Shown: one piece after another, positions 1 to 8,191 of the stretch
Layout of the letters: each line of letters opens with the position of its first letter
How positions within the stretch are numbered: the first letter of the stretch is position 1
NCBI GenBank assembly: GCA_022825265.1
Contig: JAJDXE010000008.1
Location: 28,883-92,882, forward strand
Length of the DNA stretch: 64,000 nucleotides
Direction: 5' to 3'
From: Dehalococcoidia bacterium
Lineage (GTDB): Bacteria; Chloroflexota; Dehalococcoidia; Bin125
Program-made: the position numbers and the translations under genes
Notes under the pieces: generated by a model
Databases searched by the model: none
The model's input: the letters and a program-made list of their open reading frames with translations, nothing else
Told to the model about the DNA's origin: nothing

Positions 1-53
1 AGGAGCCGAGGCTTTGATGCGGTCTCTTCGCGATCCGGCGAGTCCGAACTCAT
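1..53 (-). CDS. Possible N-terminus of a gene running off the window
   Basis: An ATG at 53 on the minus strand opens a frame that has no stop before the window edge (17 codons, beginning MSSDSPDREE). A TAGACT box lies at 92-97 on the same strand, about 38 nt upstream, and resembles the -10 boxes used elsewhere in this window. The weak purine-rich stretch before the ATG could serve as a ribosome site. The fragment is too short for any function call, and it could be a chance frame. Confidence 0.3.
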   Translation of the reverse strand, partial: MSSDSPDREETASKPRL

Positions 54-128
54 GCCGTTTCTTCTAGCAGCATCGAGCGGCGAGTCGCCATAGTCTAGGC
101 ATCTTCTGACCGCCGCAAATGGCCGTCT

Positions 129-1352
129 TTAGTGCCGATCTCCATCCTCGGACACTCGCCTGGCGAGCGGGCTGGCGAGCATGAGCGCTGCGCAGACGGC
201 CAGGCAGACTCCCATAGTCAGGAGGCCGACGCGTGCGCCGAGCAGGTCGGCGAGTCCGCCGGTGACGAGCGCGCCAACGAGGATCATGCCCCTGGCGATG
301 TTCATCAGGCTGAGGGCGCGGCCGGCCATACCCTCGGTGGTGCGGGCGAGGAGGGTGAGGTTGGCCAGGGACATCACGTTGGTGGAACAGGCTGCGGCGA
401 CGAAGACGCATGCTCCGATGACGGCGAGATGCGGGGCTCCGGACATAGCGGCCAGGGCGGCTCCCGCTGCGATCAGCAGCACCGACATCAGTCGCCCGGG
501 TGCGGGAATCGTCCGCCAGCCAGCGAGCAGGAGCGATCCGACGGCTGCGCCCGCGCCGCCGAATGCGAGCAGATAGCCAGCCCATGAGCGATCCTCGCCG
601 AGCACGTCGATCACCATGAGCGGCACGAACACCGTCTGATAGGGCACCAGGAAGATGAACATGACGACGGAGATGGCGAGGACGGCCAGCGGCCAGCGGG
701 TTTCGAAGGCCCAGCGAATGCCGCTCAGGGTTTGACGGATCAGCGAGTCGCCAGTTCGGGTCGCAGCTGCTCCCGCCTCACCCCTGGTCCGGATCAACGC
801 CGTGCAGATGACAGCGCCGCCGAAGATGCATGTCATCGCTCCGTAGATCCAGACGAAGTCCGCGATGTCGAGCAGCAGTCCTGCGAGCAAGGCTCCGCCG
901 ATTCGCATCACCGTGTTCGCCGTCTGTGAGAGGGCGACGGCGGGTCGCAAGGCCGACTCTGGAACCATCGACGGCAAAATGGCCTGTCGTGCGGGCTGGA
1001 AGAAGGCCATGTTGAGACCGGCGACGGCGGCCAGGGCGATCACGTGCCATGCCTCGGCCTGGTCGAACAGCAAGAGGACAAACATCACGCCGGTAGCTGC
1101 GACGTTGCCGGTCTGGGACAGCACGAGCAGCAGTCGTCGCGAGTAGCGATCGACGATCGTTCCGGCGAACACACCGAGGATCAGGTTTGGCGCCATGCGG
1201 ACTGCGAGCACGGTGCCGAGCAGGAACGCGGATCCTGTGAGTTCGATGATCAGGACGGGTCGCGCGACCTGATCCAACCACCAGGCGGCGGAGCGAAGGA
1301 AGATGGCCAACCAGAGAACGCGGTAGTCGCGCGAGGCAAAGGGGGCGAACAT
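129..1352 (-). CDS. MFS transporter, 12-TM exporter type
   Basis: The product is 407 aa and almost entirely hydrophobic helices separated by short loops, the size expected of a major facilitator. A basic loop (DRYSRR) after the first helices is the MFS motif A region. The second half has the same pattern (LMSVLLIAAGAALAAMS). The overall look is that of the EntS/MFS_3 group of drug or siderophore exporters, but the substrate cannot be read from sequence. It ends in a short polar tail (SEDGDRH). It lies 78 nt downstream of the RraA-like gene on the same strand and may be co-transcribed with it. Confidence 0.85.
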   Translation of the reverse strand: MFAPFASRDYRVLWLAIFLRSAAWWLDQVARPVLIIELTGSAFLLGTVLAVRMAPNLILGVFAGTIVDRYSRRLLLVLSQTGNVAATGVMFVLLLFDQAEAWHVIALAAVAGLNMAFFQPARQAILPSMVPESALRPAVALSQTANTVMRIGGALLAGLLLDIADFVWIYGAMTCIFGGAVICTALIRTRGEAGAAATRTGDSLIRQTLSGIRWAFETRWPLAVLAISVVMFIFLVPYQTVFVPLMVIDVLGEDRSWAGYLLAFGGAGAAVGSLLLAGWRTIPAPGRLMSVLLIAAGAALAAMSGAPHLAVIGACVFVAAACSTNVMSLANLTLLARTTEGMAGRALSLMNIARGMILVGALVTGGLADLLGARVGLLTMGVCLAVCAALMLASPLARRVSEDGDRH

Positions 1353-1430
1353 GCCCGCTTCGCGTCGCCGGAGGAACGCCTGACGCGCTCCGTCTTCTCG
1401 GGCGCTCTCTGATCCGTGGGAAGTCGAGGG

Positions 1431-2138
1431 TTACTCCTCGTCGGCGTACGGCGCTCGGCCCTGCATGACGTTCAACAGGCCCTGGCTGGAGAAATCGTCG
1501 GACTTGGCGAAGTTGATGATCACCCGCTCGCGATCCTCGACCGCCTGGGCGGCTGCGGCGACCTCGGGCGCGATGTCGTGGGGAATCTCGCAGACGCCGT
1601 GCTTGTCGGCGTGGAGCAGGTCGCCGGGATGCACGGTGACTCCGCCGACGGTGACGGGCTGGCCAATCTCGACGATGTGCACGTAGGCGTGGGAGACGAG
1701 GATTTCCCTGGAGAGGAACTGGAAGCCGATTTCCTCGACCTCGTCGAGGTCTCGCACGCCGCCGTCGGTGACGAGGCCGATCGCGCCCAGCGCCTTGTGG
1801 ATGTTGCCGTTGACTTCGCCCCAGAAGGAGCCGATCGGCGGCTGGTCGAGGTCCTGGATGACGATGATGCGCGGCTCGGGGATCGATTCGATATGCGCCC
1901 ACCAGTCAGGCGCGGCCTTGGTCTGTGGATCGTCGCCGGGTGGAATCGAGGCGCGGATCTTGCAGGTGGCGGCGTAGCCGACGATGGGATCCATGTCGGG
2001 GAAGCGGCAGACGATGTCGGGGGTCATGAAGCCGGTGGCGCGGCTGCGGACGTCGAAGGTTTCGATCGCGTTGGCGATGGCCGGTGAGGGCCAAGCGCGC
2101 AGGTCTGCCAGTTGTGCTTCACTCAGCGGTTCTGTCAT
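1431..2138 (-). CDS. RraA-like protein (HMG/CHA aldolase or RraA family)
   Basis: The 235-aa product has the RraA/demethylmenaquinone methyltransferase-like fold signature: a Gly-rich segment GEVNGNIHKALGAIG followed by VTDGGVRD, with the conserved Arg129-Asp130, and later PGDLLHADKHGV. Members of this family are either divalent-metal aldolases acting on 4-hydroxy-4-methyl-2-oxoglutarate-type acids or inhibitors of RNase E. RNase E inhibition is unlikely to be the role here given the catabolic neighbourhood. The ATG is preceded by AAGGG. It sits between a Crp/Fnr regulator (59 nt upstream, same strand) and an MFS transporter. A small catabolic unit (regulator, aldolase-like enzyme, transporter) is a reasonable inference, but the substrate is unknown. 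Confidence 0.8.
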   Translation of the reverse strand: MTEPLSEAQLADLRAWPSPAIANAIETFDVRSRATGFMTPDIVCRFPDMDPIVGYAATCKIRASIPPGDDPQTKAAPDWWAHIESIPEPRIIVIQDLDQPPIGSFWGEVNGNIHKALGAIGLVTDGGVRDLDEVEEIGFQFLSREILVSHAYVHIVEIGQPVTVGGVTVHPGDLLHADKHGVCEIPHDIAPEVAAAAQAVEDRERVIINFAKSDDFSSQGLLNVMQGRAPYADEE

Positions 2139-2197
2139 GGATCGCCCTTCGCTGCAATGTGGGTGGCTTGTTGTTTGCCGGTGGTCTCAACGGATCG

Positions 2198-2923
2198 CTA
2201 CTGCGAGAGCGCGTACTCTCGCTGAAGCGCCGTCACGTTGACGATGGTCACTCGTTGTCGATTGACATCGACGATCTTCTGTTTGCGCCACTGCTGGAGT
2301 TGCTTGTTCACGGCGACTCGGGAGGCGCCGATCATGTTGGCCAGTTCCTGCTGGGAGACTCGCAGGCCGATGTCGACGCCATCTTCGGTCTCTTCGCCGT
2401 GCTCCTCGGCAATCGTCAAGAGGCGTCGGGCGAGGCGGCCGGGGACATCGAGCAGGTAGGCGTCCTGTATGGACTGATTGGTTGCTCGGAGGCGCGCGAC
2501 GAGCACATCGATGATTGCTCGCTGCGCCTCGGGGTGTCGATCGAGCACGGAAAGGAAGTCGTGCCGGCTCAGGCTGACGGCCTCGGTGTCTTCGATCGTG
2601 GTCGCGGAGGCAGAGCGGGGATGATCGTCCAAGAGCGACATCTCGCCGAGCAGGTCGTACTTGCGATGCACGGCCAGGACGACTTCGCGGCCGTCGAGCG
2701 AGGGGATGAAGATCTTCACGGCGCCCTTGAGGATGATGTAGAGCGTCGCGCCTTCGTCGCCCTCGTGGAAGATGTCGGTGTGGGCTCGGTAGCGAACCGG
2801 TCGCAGCTTCTGGGCAAGTTCCAGCAGCATGTTGCTGGGCATGCCGCGGAATAGCACGACGTTGAGCAAAAGGTCCAGCGCTTCGCCGCCACGATCCGAT
2901 ACCGGTGGTCGTCTTGTTGTCAT
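2198..2923 (-). CDS. Crp/Fnr family transcriptional regulator
   Basis: The 241-aa product has an N-terminal cyclic-nucleotide-binding-like beta-barrel (about residues 22-135) with DLLGEMSLLDDHPRSASATT in the phosphate-binding cassette position. A C-terminal winged helix-turn-helix has SQQELANMIGASRVAVNKQL as the recognition region. No N-terminal cysteine cluster of the Fnr type is present, so it is more Crp-like than an Fe-S oxygen sensor. The frame is open upstream to 2968, but a TAGACT box at 2940-2945 places transcription start near 2933, which favours the ATG at 2923 over those at 2935 and 2968. It is divergent from the crotonase gene at 3121 and could regulate it and the downstream RraA/MFS genes. 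Confidence 0.9.
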   Translation of the reverse strand: MTTRRPPVSDRGGEALDLLLNVVLFRGMPSNMLLELAQKLRPVRYRAHTDIFHEGDEGATLYIILKGAVKIFIPSLDGREVVLAVHRKYDLLGEMSLLDDHPRSASATTIEDTEAVSLSRHDFLSVLDRHPEAQRAIIDVLVARLRATNQSIQDAYLLDVPGRLARRLLTIAEEHGEETEDGVDIGLRVSQQELANMIGASRVAVNKQLQQWRKQKIVDVNRQRVTIVNVTALQREYALSQ

Positions 2924-3120
2924 TGCACGCTCCATGCGCAGTCTAGGCGCATCCTCGCCGAGCGCCATTGTCCGCGATGGCAGGGTGTGATCAAGCCTCG
3001 GTCGAGCGGCTCCGTGGGCGCCGTCAGGCCGAGCTCGATTACCAGAGCGAATAATCTGTGAGCCAACGCTCCCGCCTGTTGCGCTGAGACGCCGGGCGGG
3101 GATGTAGCGGAGGGGCGAAC

Positions 3121-3924
3121 ATGCCAGAGACCATTGCCGTCGACCAGGTGGGTCGGGTTGCGCGGATCACGCTGAACCGGCCGGAGAAGCTCAATGCCAT
3201 TTCGCGGCAACTGCAGCGCGAGTTGGTGGAGGCGCTGGTTGAGGCTGAGCGGAACGACTCGGTGCATGTCGCGTTGGTGTCGGGCGCGGGTCGCGCGTTC
3301 AGCGCCGGGTACGACCTGACCGGCGGCTCGGGGATCGCGGCGGAGCAGGCGTCGGCGATTTCTCGGGATCGCGATGGTCTTGAGGAGCTGAATCGGAACT
3401 GGTTGCGGATCTGGGATTTGCGCCTGCCGGTGATCGCCAAGGTGCACGGTCATTGCCTGGCCGGCGGAACGCAGCTGGCGACGATCTGCGACGTCACCTT
3501 CGCTGCCGAGGACGCACGGGTCGGCGCGCCGCAGCTTCCGCTGGGCGCGGGGTTTGTCGCCTCGTTCTGGGCCTGGCAGGTTGGGGCAAAGCGGGCCAAG
3601 GAGTTCTTTTTTCCCGTGGGCAGCATGATCTCGGGGAAGGAAGCAGCGGAGATTGGGCTGTTCAATCGTGCGCTGCCAGCCGACGAACTGGACCAGTTCG
3701 TTGATGATTATGTCGAGTTGGTCGCCAAGACGCCCAAGGAGATACTGGTCCTGCAGAAGAAGGCGATCAACCGGACGCAGGAGGTCCAGGGTTTCCGCGA
3801 GGCGCTGATGGGCGGCGTTGAAATCGACGCCATTGCCCATTTCACGACTCCGGTGTTGGCAATGAACCGATCGCTGAAGGAGCGCGGGCTGCGGGCCACT
3901 CTCGATGACTTCCACCGGCAGTAA
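3121..3924 (+). CDS. Enoyl-CoA hydratase/isomerase (crotonase) family protein
   Basis: The 267-aa product has the crotonase core: an oxyanion-hole segment AFSAGYDLTGG near residue 60, then HCLAGGTQLATICDVTFAAEDARVGAPQLPLGAG. The two glutamates that catalyse hydration in classical enoyl-CoA hydratase are glutamine here (Q118 in AGGTQLA and Q138 in GAPQLP). A plain hydratase role is therefore doubtful, and an isomerase, hydrolase or other crotonase reaction is more likely. Start ATG is preceded by GGAGGGG. Its stop overlaps the next gene by 20 nt, so the two are probably one operon. The CoA-transferase genes nearby fit a CoA-thioester pathway. Confidence 0.88.
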   Translation: MPETIAVDQVGRVARITLNRPEKLNAISRQLQRELVEALVEAERNDSVHVALVSGAGRAFSAGYDLTGGSGIAAEQASAISRDRDGLEELNRNWLRIWDLRLPVIAKVHGHCLAGGTQLATICDVTFAAEDARVGAPQLPLGAGFVASFWAWQVGAKRAKEFFFPVGSMISGKEAAEIGLFNRALPADELDQFVDDYVELVAKTPKEILVLQKKAINRTQEVQGFREALMGGVEIDAIAHFTTPVLAMNRSLKERGLRATLDDFHRQ

Positions 3925-4414
3925 GGACAGTCAGGGCAGTACGGGCGATGGCGAGCCTCCAATCTCGCTGGAGGAGGCTCGGCTGCCGCTTGAGCAGGCG
4001 GCGCGCCTGTTTGCGGTTGCGGACGGCCTCTGCGCGATCGGACAGTTGCGAACGGGAACGCGAGCGGGCCAGTTCTCAATCTTCAACTTTCTGCTCCGTT
4101 GCGCGCCGGATGAGGAATATCCGTCGCCCGACGAACGGACGACGTACGTCCTGCTGATGCAGGCCGGGATCATTCGTCGGCACGGCTGGTACGCGTACTT
4201 CTGGCTGCCCGAGGATGAGCAACCGATGCGGATCGGCCTGCCTGCGCCGATCGGGAAATCGTGGCACTGGCACGACGACGTGGTCGAGATCAGCAAGCGA
4301 CTGGAACGGTCGGAGACCTGGTCCCAGGCGGTTGGGGAGAGCGTGGACGAGCATGTGCAGCGCTTCGAGGACGCGCTGCGGGGTGCGGAGATCGTCAGAG
4401 CATCGAAGGCGTAG
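3905..4414 (+). CDS. Hypothetical protein, 169 aa
   Basis: This soluble protein has a polar Ser/Gly-rich N-terminus (first ~20 residues) and a compact aromatic-rich body (TTYVLLMQAGIIRRHGWYAY, WHWHDDVVEI). I do not recognise the family. No signal peptide, membrane segment or cysteine cluster is seen. It starts inside the last 20 nt of the crotonase gene, so translational coupling is likely. Its 3' end overlaps the end of the convergent CoA-transferase gene (4395) by 20 nt. The base composition matches its neighbours. Confidence 0.7.
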   Translation: MTSTGSKDSQGSTGDGEPPISLEEARLPLEQAARLFAVADGLCAIGQLRTGTRAGQFSIFNFLLRCAPDEEYPSPDERTTYVLLMQAGIIRRHGWYAYFWLPEDEQPMRIGLPAPIGKSWHWHDDVVEISKRLERSETWSQAVGESVDEHVQRFEDALRGAEIVRASKA

Positions 4415-5681
4415 GCGGCATCTCGGAGGCGAGCGGCACGCCCTCGGGCTGGGAGGCGATCACGCCTGCGGCTTCCAGTGCGGACTGTTCGTCTTCGGAG
4501 AGGCCGAGCAGGCCTCCGAGGACTTCAGTGTTGTGCTGGCCAAAGTCGGGGGCCGGGCCAAGGATGCAAGGGCCGGCCCCATCGGCGCGCCAGAGCCAGC
4601 CGTGGACCGACCAGATGCCAACCTCGGGATGTCGGAGCGGTTCGTAGAAGCCGCGCTCCTTGAGGTGCGGGTCGCGGAGTACTTCGAGCATTTTCCAGAC
4701 CGGGGATGATGGAATCTGCTCGGTGTGGAGCGCGGCAAAGGCCTCGGTCTTCGACATCGTCGCCGTCCATTTGCCGACCAACTCATCAAGCTCCGAGCGG
4801 TGCTCCCAGCGCAGGATCTGGTCGGAGAACTCGGTTCGCTCGGCCCACTCGGGCGAACCCATTGCGCGTTTGAGGCCTTCCCACTCGCGATCGGTGCGGA
4901 CGCAGATGGCGATCCAGTCGTCGTCGCCGACGCAGGGGTAGACGTTGTGCGGCGCCATCCAGTCGTGGCCGGTGCCCATGTGCTCGGGCAGGCGCTTGTT
5001 CATGGACCAATCCATGTAGAACTCGCCGAGCATCGTCGACATCACCTCGCGCTGCGCGAGATCGATGTACTGTCCTTTGCCGGTGCGCTGGCGTTGCACC
5101 AGGGCGGTCGCCACTGCGGCGGCTGCGCCGATTCCGGCAATTGGGTCGCCGTATGAGATGCCGCTCTTGTAGGGGACGCCGTCGTCTCCGTAGCCGGAGG
5201 TTGAGGTCATGCCGCTCATCATCTCGATGATCGGGCCGTAGCCGACCGCGTCCTTCTCGGGGCCGGTTTTGCCGAAGCCGGCCATGCCGACGACGATGAT
5301 GTCTTGCTTCTGCTCGCGCAGCCAGTCGTAGGTCAAGCCGAGATTGTCCATCACGTCGGTGCGGTAGTTCTCGAGCACGACATCGCAGTGAGGCAACAGC
5401 CTGGCAAGAACCTGCTTGCCTTCGGCGGCAGCCAGATCGAGCGTGAGCGATTTCTTGTTGCGGCTGTACTCGTGGAGGTAGAAGTTCGTGTTCCACCAGT
5501 GCTCGCCCAGGGCCATCGGCGGGGGCAGCAGGGTGCGGATGTTGTCCCAGGCTCGGGGTGACTCGATCTTGATGACTTCAGCGCCCTGGTCGGCGAGGAT
5601 CTTGGCGGCGTAGGGTCCCGCCCAGATCATGGTCAGGTCGGCGACACGTACACCAGTGAGCGGACGGCCGGGATCAAACAT
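4395..5681 (-). CDS. CaiB/BaiF family (class III) CoA-transferase
   Basis: The 428-aa product begins PLTGVRVADLTMIWAGPYAA, then ADQGAEVIKIESP, the N-terminal signature of formyl-CoA/carnitine-CoA transferases. The catalytic region reads GKGQYIDLAQRE, with the Asp that forms the acyl anhydride intermediate in place. The family moves CoA between carboxylic acids in the cytosol; the acid here is unknown. The frame is open further upstream, but the ATG at 5681 is right because it overlaps the TGA of the upstream transferase as TGATG. The two genes are therefore translationally coupled and their products may form a hetero-oligomer. Confidence 0.92.
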   Translation of the reverse strand: MFDPGRPLTGVRVADLTMIWAGPYAAKILADQGAEVIKIESPRAWDNIRTLLPPPMALGEHWWNTNFYLHEYSRNKKSLTLDLAAAEGKQVLARLLPHCDVVLENYRTDVMDNLGLTYDWLREQKQDIIVVGMAGFGKTGPEKDAVGYGPIIEMMSGMTSTSGYGDDGVPYKSGISYGDPIAGIGAAAAVATALVQRQRTGKGQYIDLAQREVMSTMLGEFYMDWSMNKRLPEHMGTGHDWMAPHNVYPCVGDDDWIAICVRTDREWEGLKRAMGSPEWAERTEFSDQILRWEHRSELDELVGKWTATMSKTEAFAALHTEQIPSSPVWKMLEVLRDPHLKERGFYEPLRHPEVGIWSVHGWLWRADGAGPCILGPAPDFGQHNTEVLGGLLGLSEDEQSALEAAGVIASQPEGVPLASEMPPTPSML

Positions 5682-6895
5682 CAGATGGCATCCAATTCCC
5701 GCAGGCGGACCAGGTCTTCGCGCTCGTAGCCGAGTTCTGCATGGATGATCTCGACGTTGTGCTGACCCAGCTTCGGCGCCGCGCCCATCTTCCAATCGTG
5801 ACCGCTACTCAGCCACAGGCGTCCGGGATAGGTCAGGCTGCCGGCCGCTTCGTCGTCGCGTTGGGCGAAGAAATCGCGTCCTTGCAGGTGCTCTGAGTTC
5901 GACAGATCTTCGAATGTCGCGACGAAGCCGAATGGCACTCGGTGCTCGATGCCCAGCTCCATCAATCCCTGTCGAGTCTGGCCGCTGAACCAGCCGTACA
6001 TGATCGCCATCAACTCGTCGTTGTTGACCAGGCGCTGTGGGGGGTCGGAGAATCGCTCATCCTGCAACTCGGGCAGGCCGACTGCTCTGGCGAAGCCTGG
6101 GTAGTTTCGCGGCAGAGCGCAGATACCGCCGTAGCCGTCGGACAGCTCGTAGACGCCCCAGAGGGCGTTGAGGAAGTTGCCTCCGCGTTGCGCTTCGATC
6201 CCGAGCTGCGATGCGCGATTGTGGAAGGCCTCGGCCATCGCTGCGTAGGTCTCCTGCATCGAGAGATCGATGTACGAACCCTGGCCGTGCATCACGGCGC
6301 CGTAGTAGGCCGCGGACAGCGCCGCGAAGGCATTCAAGCCGGCCTGGTAGGACGGTTGTGATCCGCCGTTCTTCAGGGGCTGCCGAGCAGGATGGCCGGT
6401 CAGCCACATTTGGCCGCTGGCGGCGTAGAGGGTCAGCTCCGTGGCCGGGAGATTGGCGTTGGGGCCCGTCTGGCCGAACGGCGTGATTGAAATCATGACC
6501 AGGGCTGAGTTGTCCTTTGACAACTCGTCGTAACCCAGTCCGCGCTCGGCGAGGAAGCCGGGTTCGAAGGACTCGATCACGATCTCTGCGGATGCGGCCA
6601 GTTCGCGGAGGATTTCGCGGCCGTCTGAGGTGTCGAGGTTGAGCGTTACCGAGCGCTTGTCGCCGTTCAGATAGAGGAAGAGGCCGCTGGTCTCGTCGTC
6701 GGGGAGATCGTCGGGCCAGGGACCGAAGGCTCGCGAGGGATCGCCGGCGGTTCGCTCGACTTTGACCACGTCGGCACCGAGGGCGGCCAGCCAGCGGCCG
6801 GCGAACGGCCCAGAGATGCCCTCGGCCAACTCCAGAACCCGGACGCCCTCATAGGGGCGTGAGGCCTCGGGTTGTGATTGCTCGTGCTCGCTCAT
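5681..6895 (-). CDS. CaiB/BaiF family CoA-transferase
   Basis: The 404-aa product has the class III signatures RPYEGVRVLELAEGISGPFA and LGADVVKVERTAGDPSR, with the catalytic Asp in GQGSYIDLSMQE. It is the first gene of a two-gene minus-strand unit with the transferase at 4395. It starts 7 nt after a TAGACT box (6903-6908), so its mRNA is probably leaderless. It is divergent from a second pair of CoA-transferases. The paired layout suggests each unit makes a two-chain enzyme, though this is inferred from gene order only. Confidence 0.92.
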   Translation of the reverse strand: MSEHEQSQPEASRPYEGVRVLELAEGISGPFAGRWLAALGADVVKVERTAGDPSRAFGPWPDDLPDDETSGLFLYLNGDKRSVTLNLDTSDGREILRELAASAEIVIESFEPGFLAERGLGYDELSKDNSALVMISITPFGQTGPNANLPATELTLYAASGQMWLTGHPARQPLKNGGSQPSYQAGLNAFAALSAAYYGAVMHGQGSYIDLSMQETYAAMAEAFHNRASQLGIEAQRGGNFLNALWGVYELSDGYGGICALPRNYPGFARAVGLPELQDERFSDPPQRLVNNDELMAIMYGWFSGQTRQGLMELGIEHRVPFGFVATFEDLSNSEHLQGRDFFAQRDDEAAGSLTYPGRLWLSSGHDWKMGAAPKLGQHNVEIIHAELGYEREDLVRLRELDAI

Positions 6896-6902
6896 CGCAG
6901 GC

Positions 6903-6935
6903 AGTCTATGAGCACTCCCGACTGCGTTCTAGACT
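6903..6935. promoter_or_regulatory. Back-to-back -10 boxes for divergent CoA-transferase units
   Basis: TAGACT occurs once in each orientation within 33 bp: minus strand 6903-6908 (7 nt before the ATG at 6895) and plus strand 6930-6935 (8 nt before the ATG at 6944). The spacing would place both transcription starts at or next to the start codons. No Shine-Dalgarno sequence fits in either gap. No clear -35 is visible. Confidence 0.6.
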
Positions 6936-6943
6936 GTCGGGGA

Positions 6944-8191
6944 ATGACCACCGAATCCACTGCTCCCTCGACAACCGCAGACGAACCTGGCCCGCCGCTG
7001 CTCGACGGGGTGCGCGTCGTCGAACTGGCGGAGGAGATCGCCGGTCCGTTTGCCGCGAAGCTGTTCGCCGACGCGGGCGCCGAGACGATCAAGATTGAGT
7101 CACCCCAGGGCGACGCGGCGCGCAAGATGGCGCCGTTTGCTGAGCCGTCTCCGCATCGGGAGACCTCGACCACGTGGCTTGCGTACAACACGTCGAAGCG
7201 CAGCCTGGTGCTCGACCTTGAGTCGGCTGCCGGGCGACGGGTGTTGCATGAACTGATCGCGGAGGCGGACGTCTTTGTCACTGACCGAACGCCACAGCAG
7301 CTGGCGGACCTCGATCTCGTTCCTGACGATCTGCATGCGCGACATCCACAACTGATCATTGCCGCGGTGACGCCGTTTGGCCTGGTTGGCAACGCAGCGG
7401 AGTGGCCTTCTACTGCTCTGACCCGGGCGCACGCATCCGGTTCGGCTGCGGGTGTGAGACGGAATCTCGGCGCCAACACCGGCGCTCCGCTGATGGCGGG
7501 GGCCAACGTGCATGAGGCCGACGGCGGTACGGCGCTCGCTCTCGCGGCGTGGGCCGCTCTGATCGTGCGGGATCGGGATGGTCACGGACAGATCGTGGAT
7601 GTCGCCTCGACCGATGCGATGATGAACATGGACCGCGTTGATATCTCGATCGCGCACAACGACGGCGGGCCACCCGCACGTCCACCGACCAAGGGCGGCA
7701 GCGCGTTTGGCGGTCGCCTGGAGTGTTCCGACGGGCATCTGATCGCCGTTACACCGCAGTCTCATCAGTGGGCCGGACTGATCAAGTCGATGGGCGATCC
7801 CGACTGGGCGTTTGACGACGAGGGCAAGTTGATCGACCGGCTGGAGCTCGGCGAGGAAGCAGGCGAGGCGATTGAAGAGTGGGCCAAGGCTCATACTCGC
7901 GATGAGGTTTTCCGCGCCTTGCAGGAGAACAGCGCGCCGGCCGGACCGGTCCTGCGACCATCCGAGGTGATGAACTCGGAGCAAATGCAGGTACGAGGCT
8001 TCTTCGATCGGCTCGATCATCCGGTTGCAGACAGCAGCCGATACCCGCAGTTCGCCGCTCGCTGGAACAGAGCCGCTCGCGCGCCGAGATCGTCGGCGCC
8101 GCTGTTGGGCTCATCATCTGCCGCGATCGCCCGAACACACCTGACACCCTGGACACCAGCGCAGGCCCGACGAGCCGGAGTCATCGGATGA
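6944..8191 (+). CDS. CaiB/BaiF family CoA-transferase
   Basis: The 415-aa product carries LLDGVRVVELAEEIAGPFAA and DAGAETIKIESPQGDAARKM, the class III N-terminal signature, and the catalytic Asp in GHGQIVDVASTDAM. An in-frame ATG exists at 6878, but it lies upstream of the TAGACT box at 6930-6935, so ATG 6944 is chosen. The C-terminal ~40 residues are Ala/Arg/Ser rich and less typical. The stop overlaps the next transferase as ATGA, so the two are coupled. Confidence 0.9.
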   Translation: MTTESTAPSTTADEPGPPLLDGVRVVELAEEIAGPFAAKLFADAGAETIKIESPQGDAARKMAPFAEPSPHRETSTTWLAYNTSKRSLVLDLESAAGRRVLHELIAEADVFVTDRTPQQLADLDLVPDDLHARHPQLIIAAVTPFGLVGNAAEWPSTALTRAHASGSAAGVRRNLGANTGAPLMAGANVHEADGGTALALAAWAALIVRDRDGHGQIVDVASTDAMMNMDRVDISIAHNDGGPPARPPTKGGSAFGGRLECSDGHLIAVTPQSHQWAGLIKSMGDPDWAFDDEGKLIDRLELGEEAGEAIEEWAKAHTRDEVFRALQENSAPAGPVLRPSEVMNSEQMQVRGFFDRLDHPVADSSRYPQFAARWNRAARAPRSSAPLLGSSSAAIARTHLTPWTPAQARRAGVIG

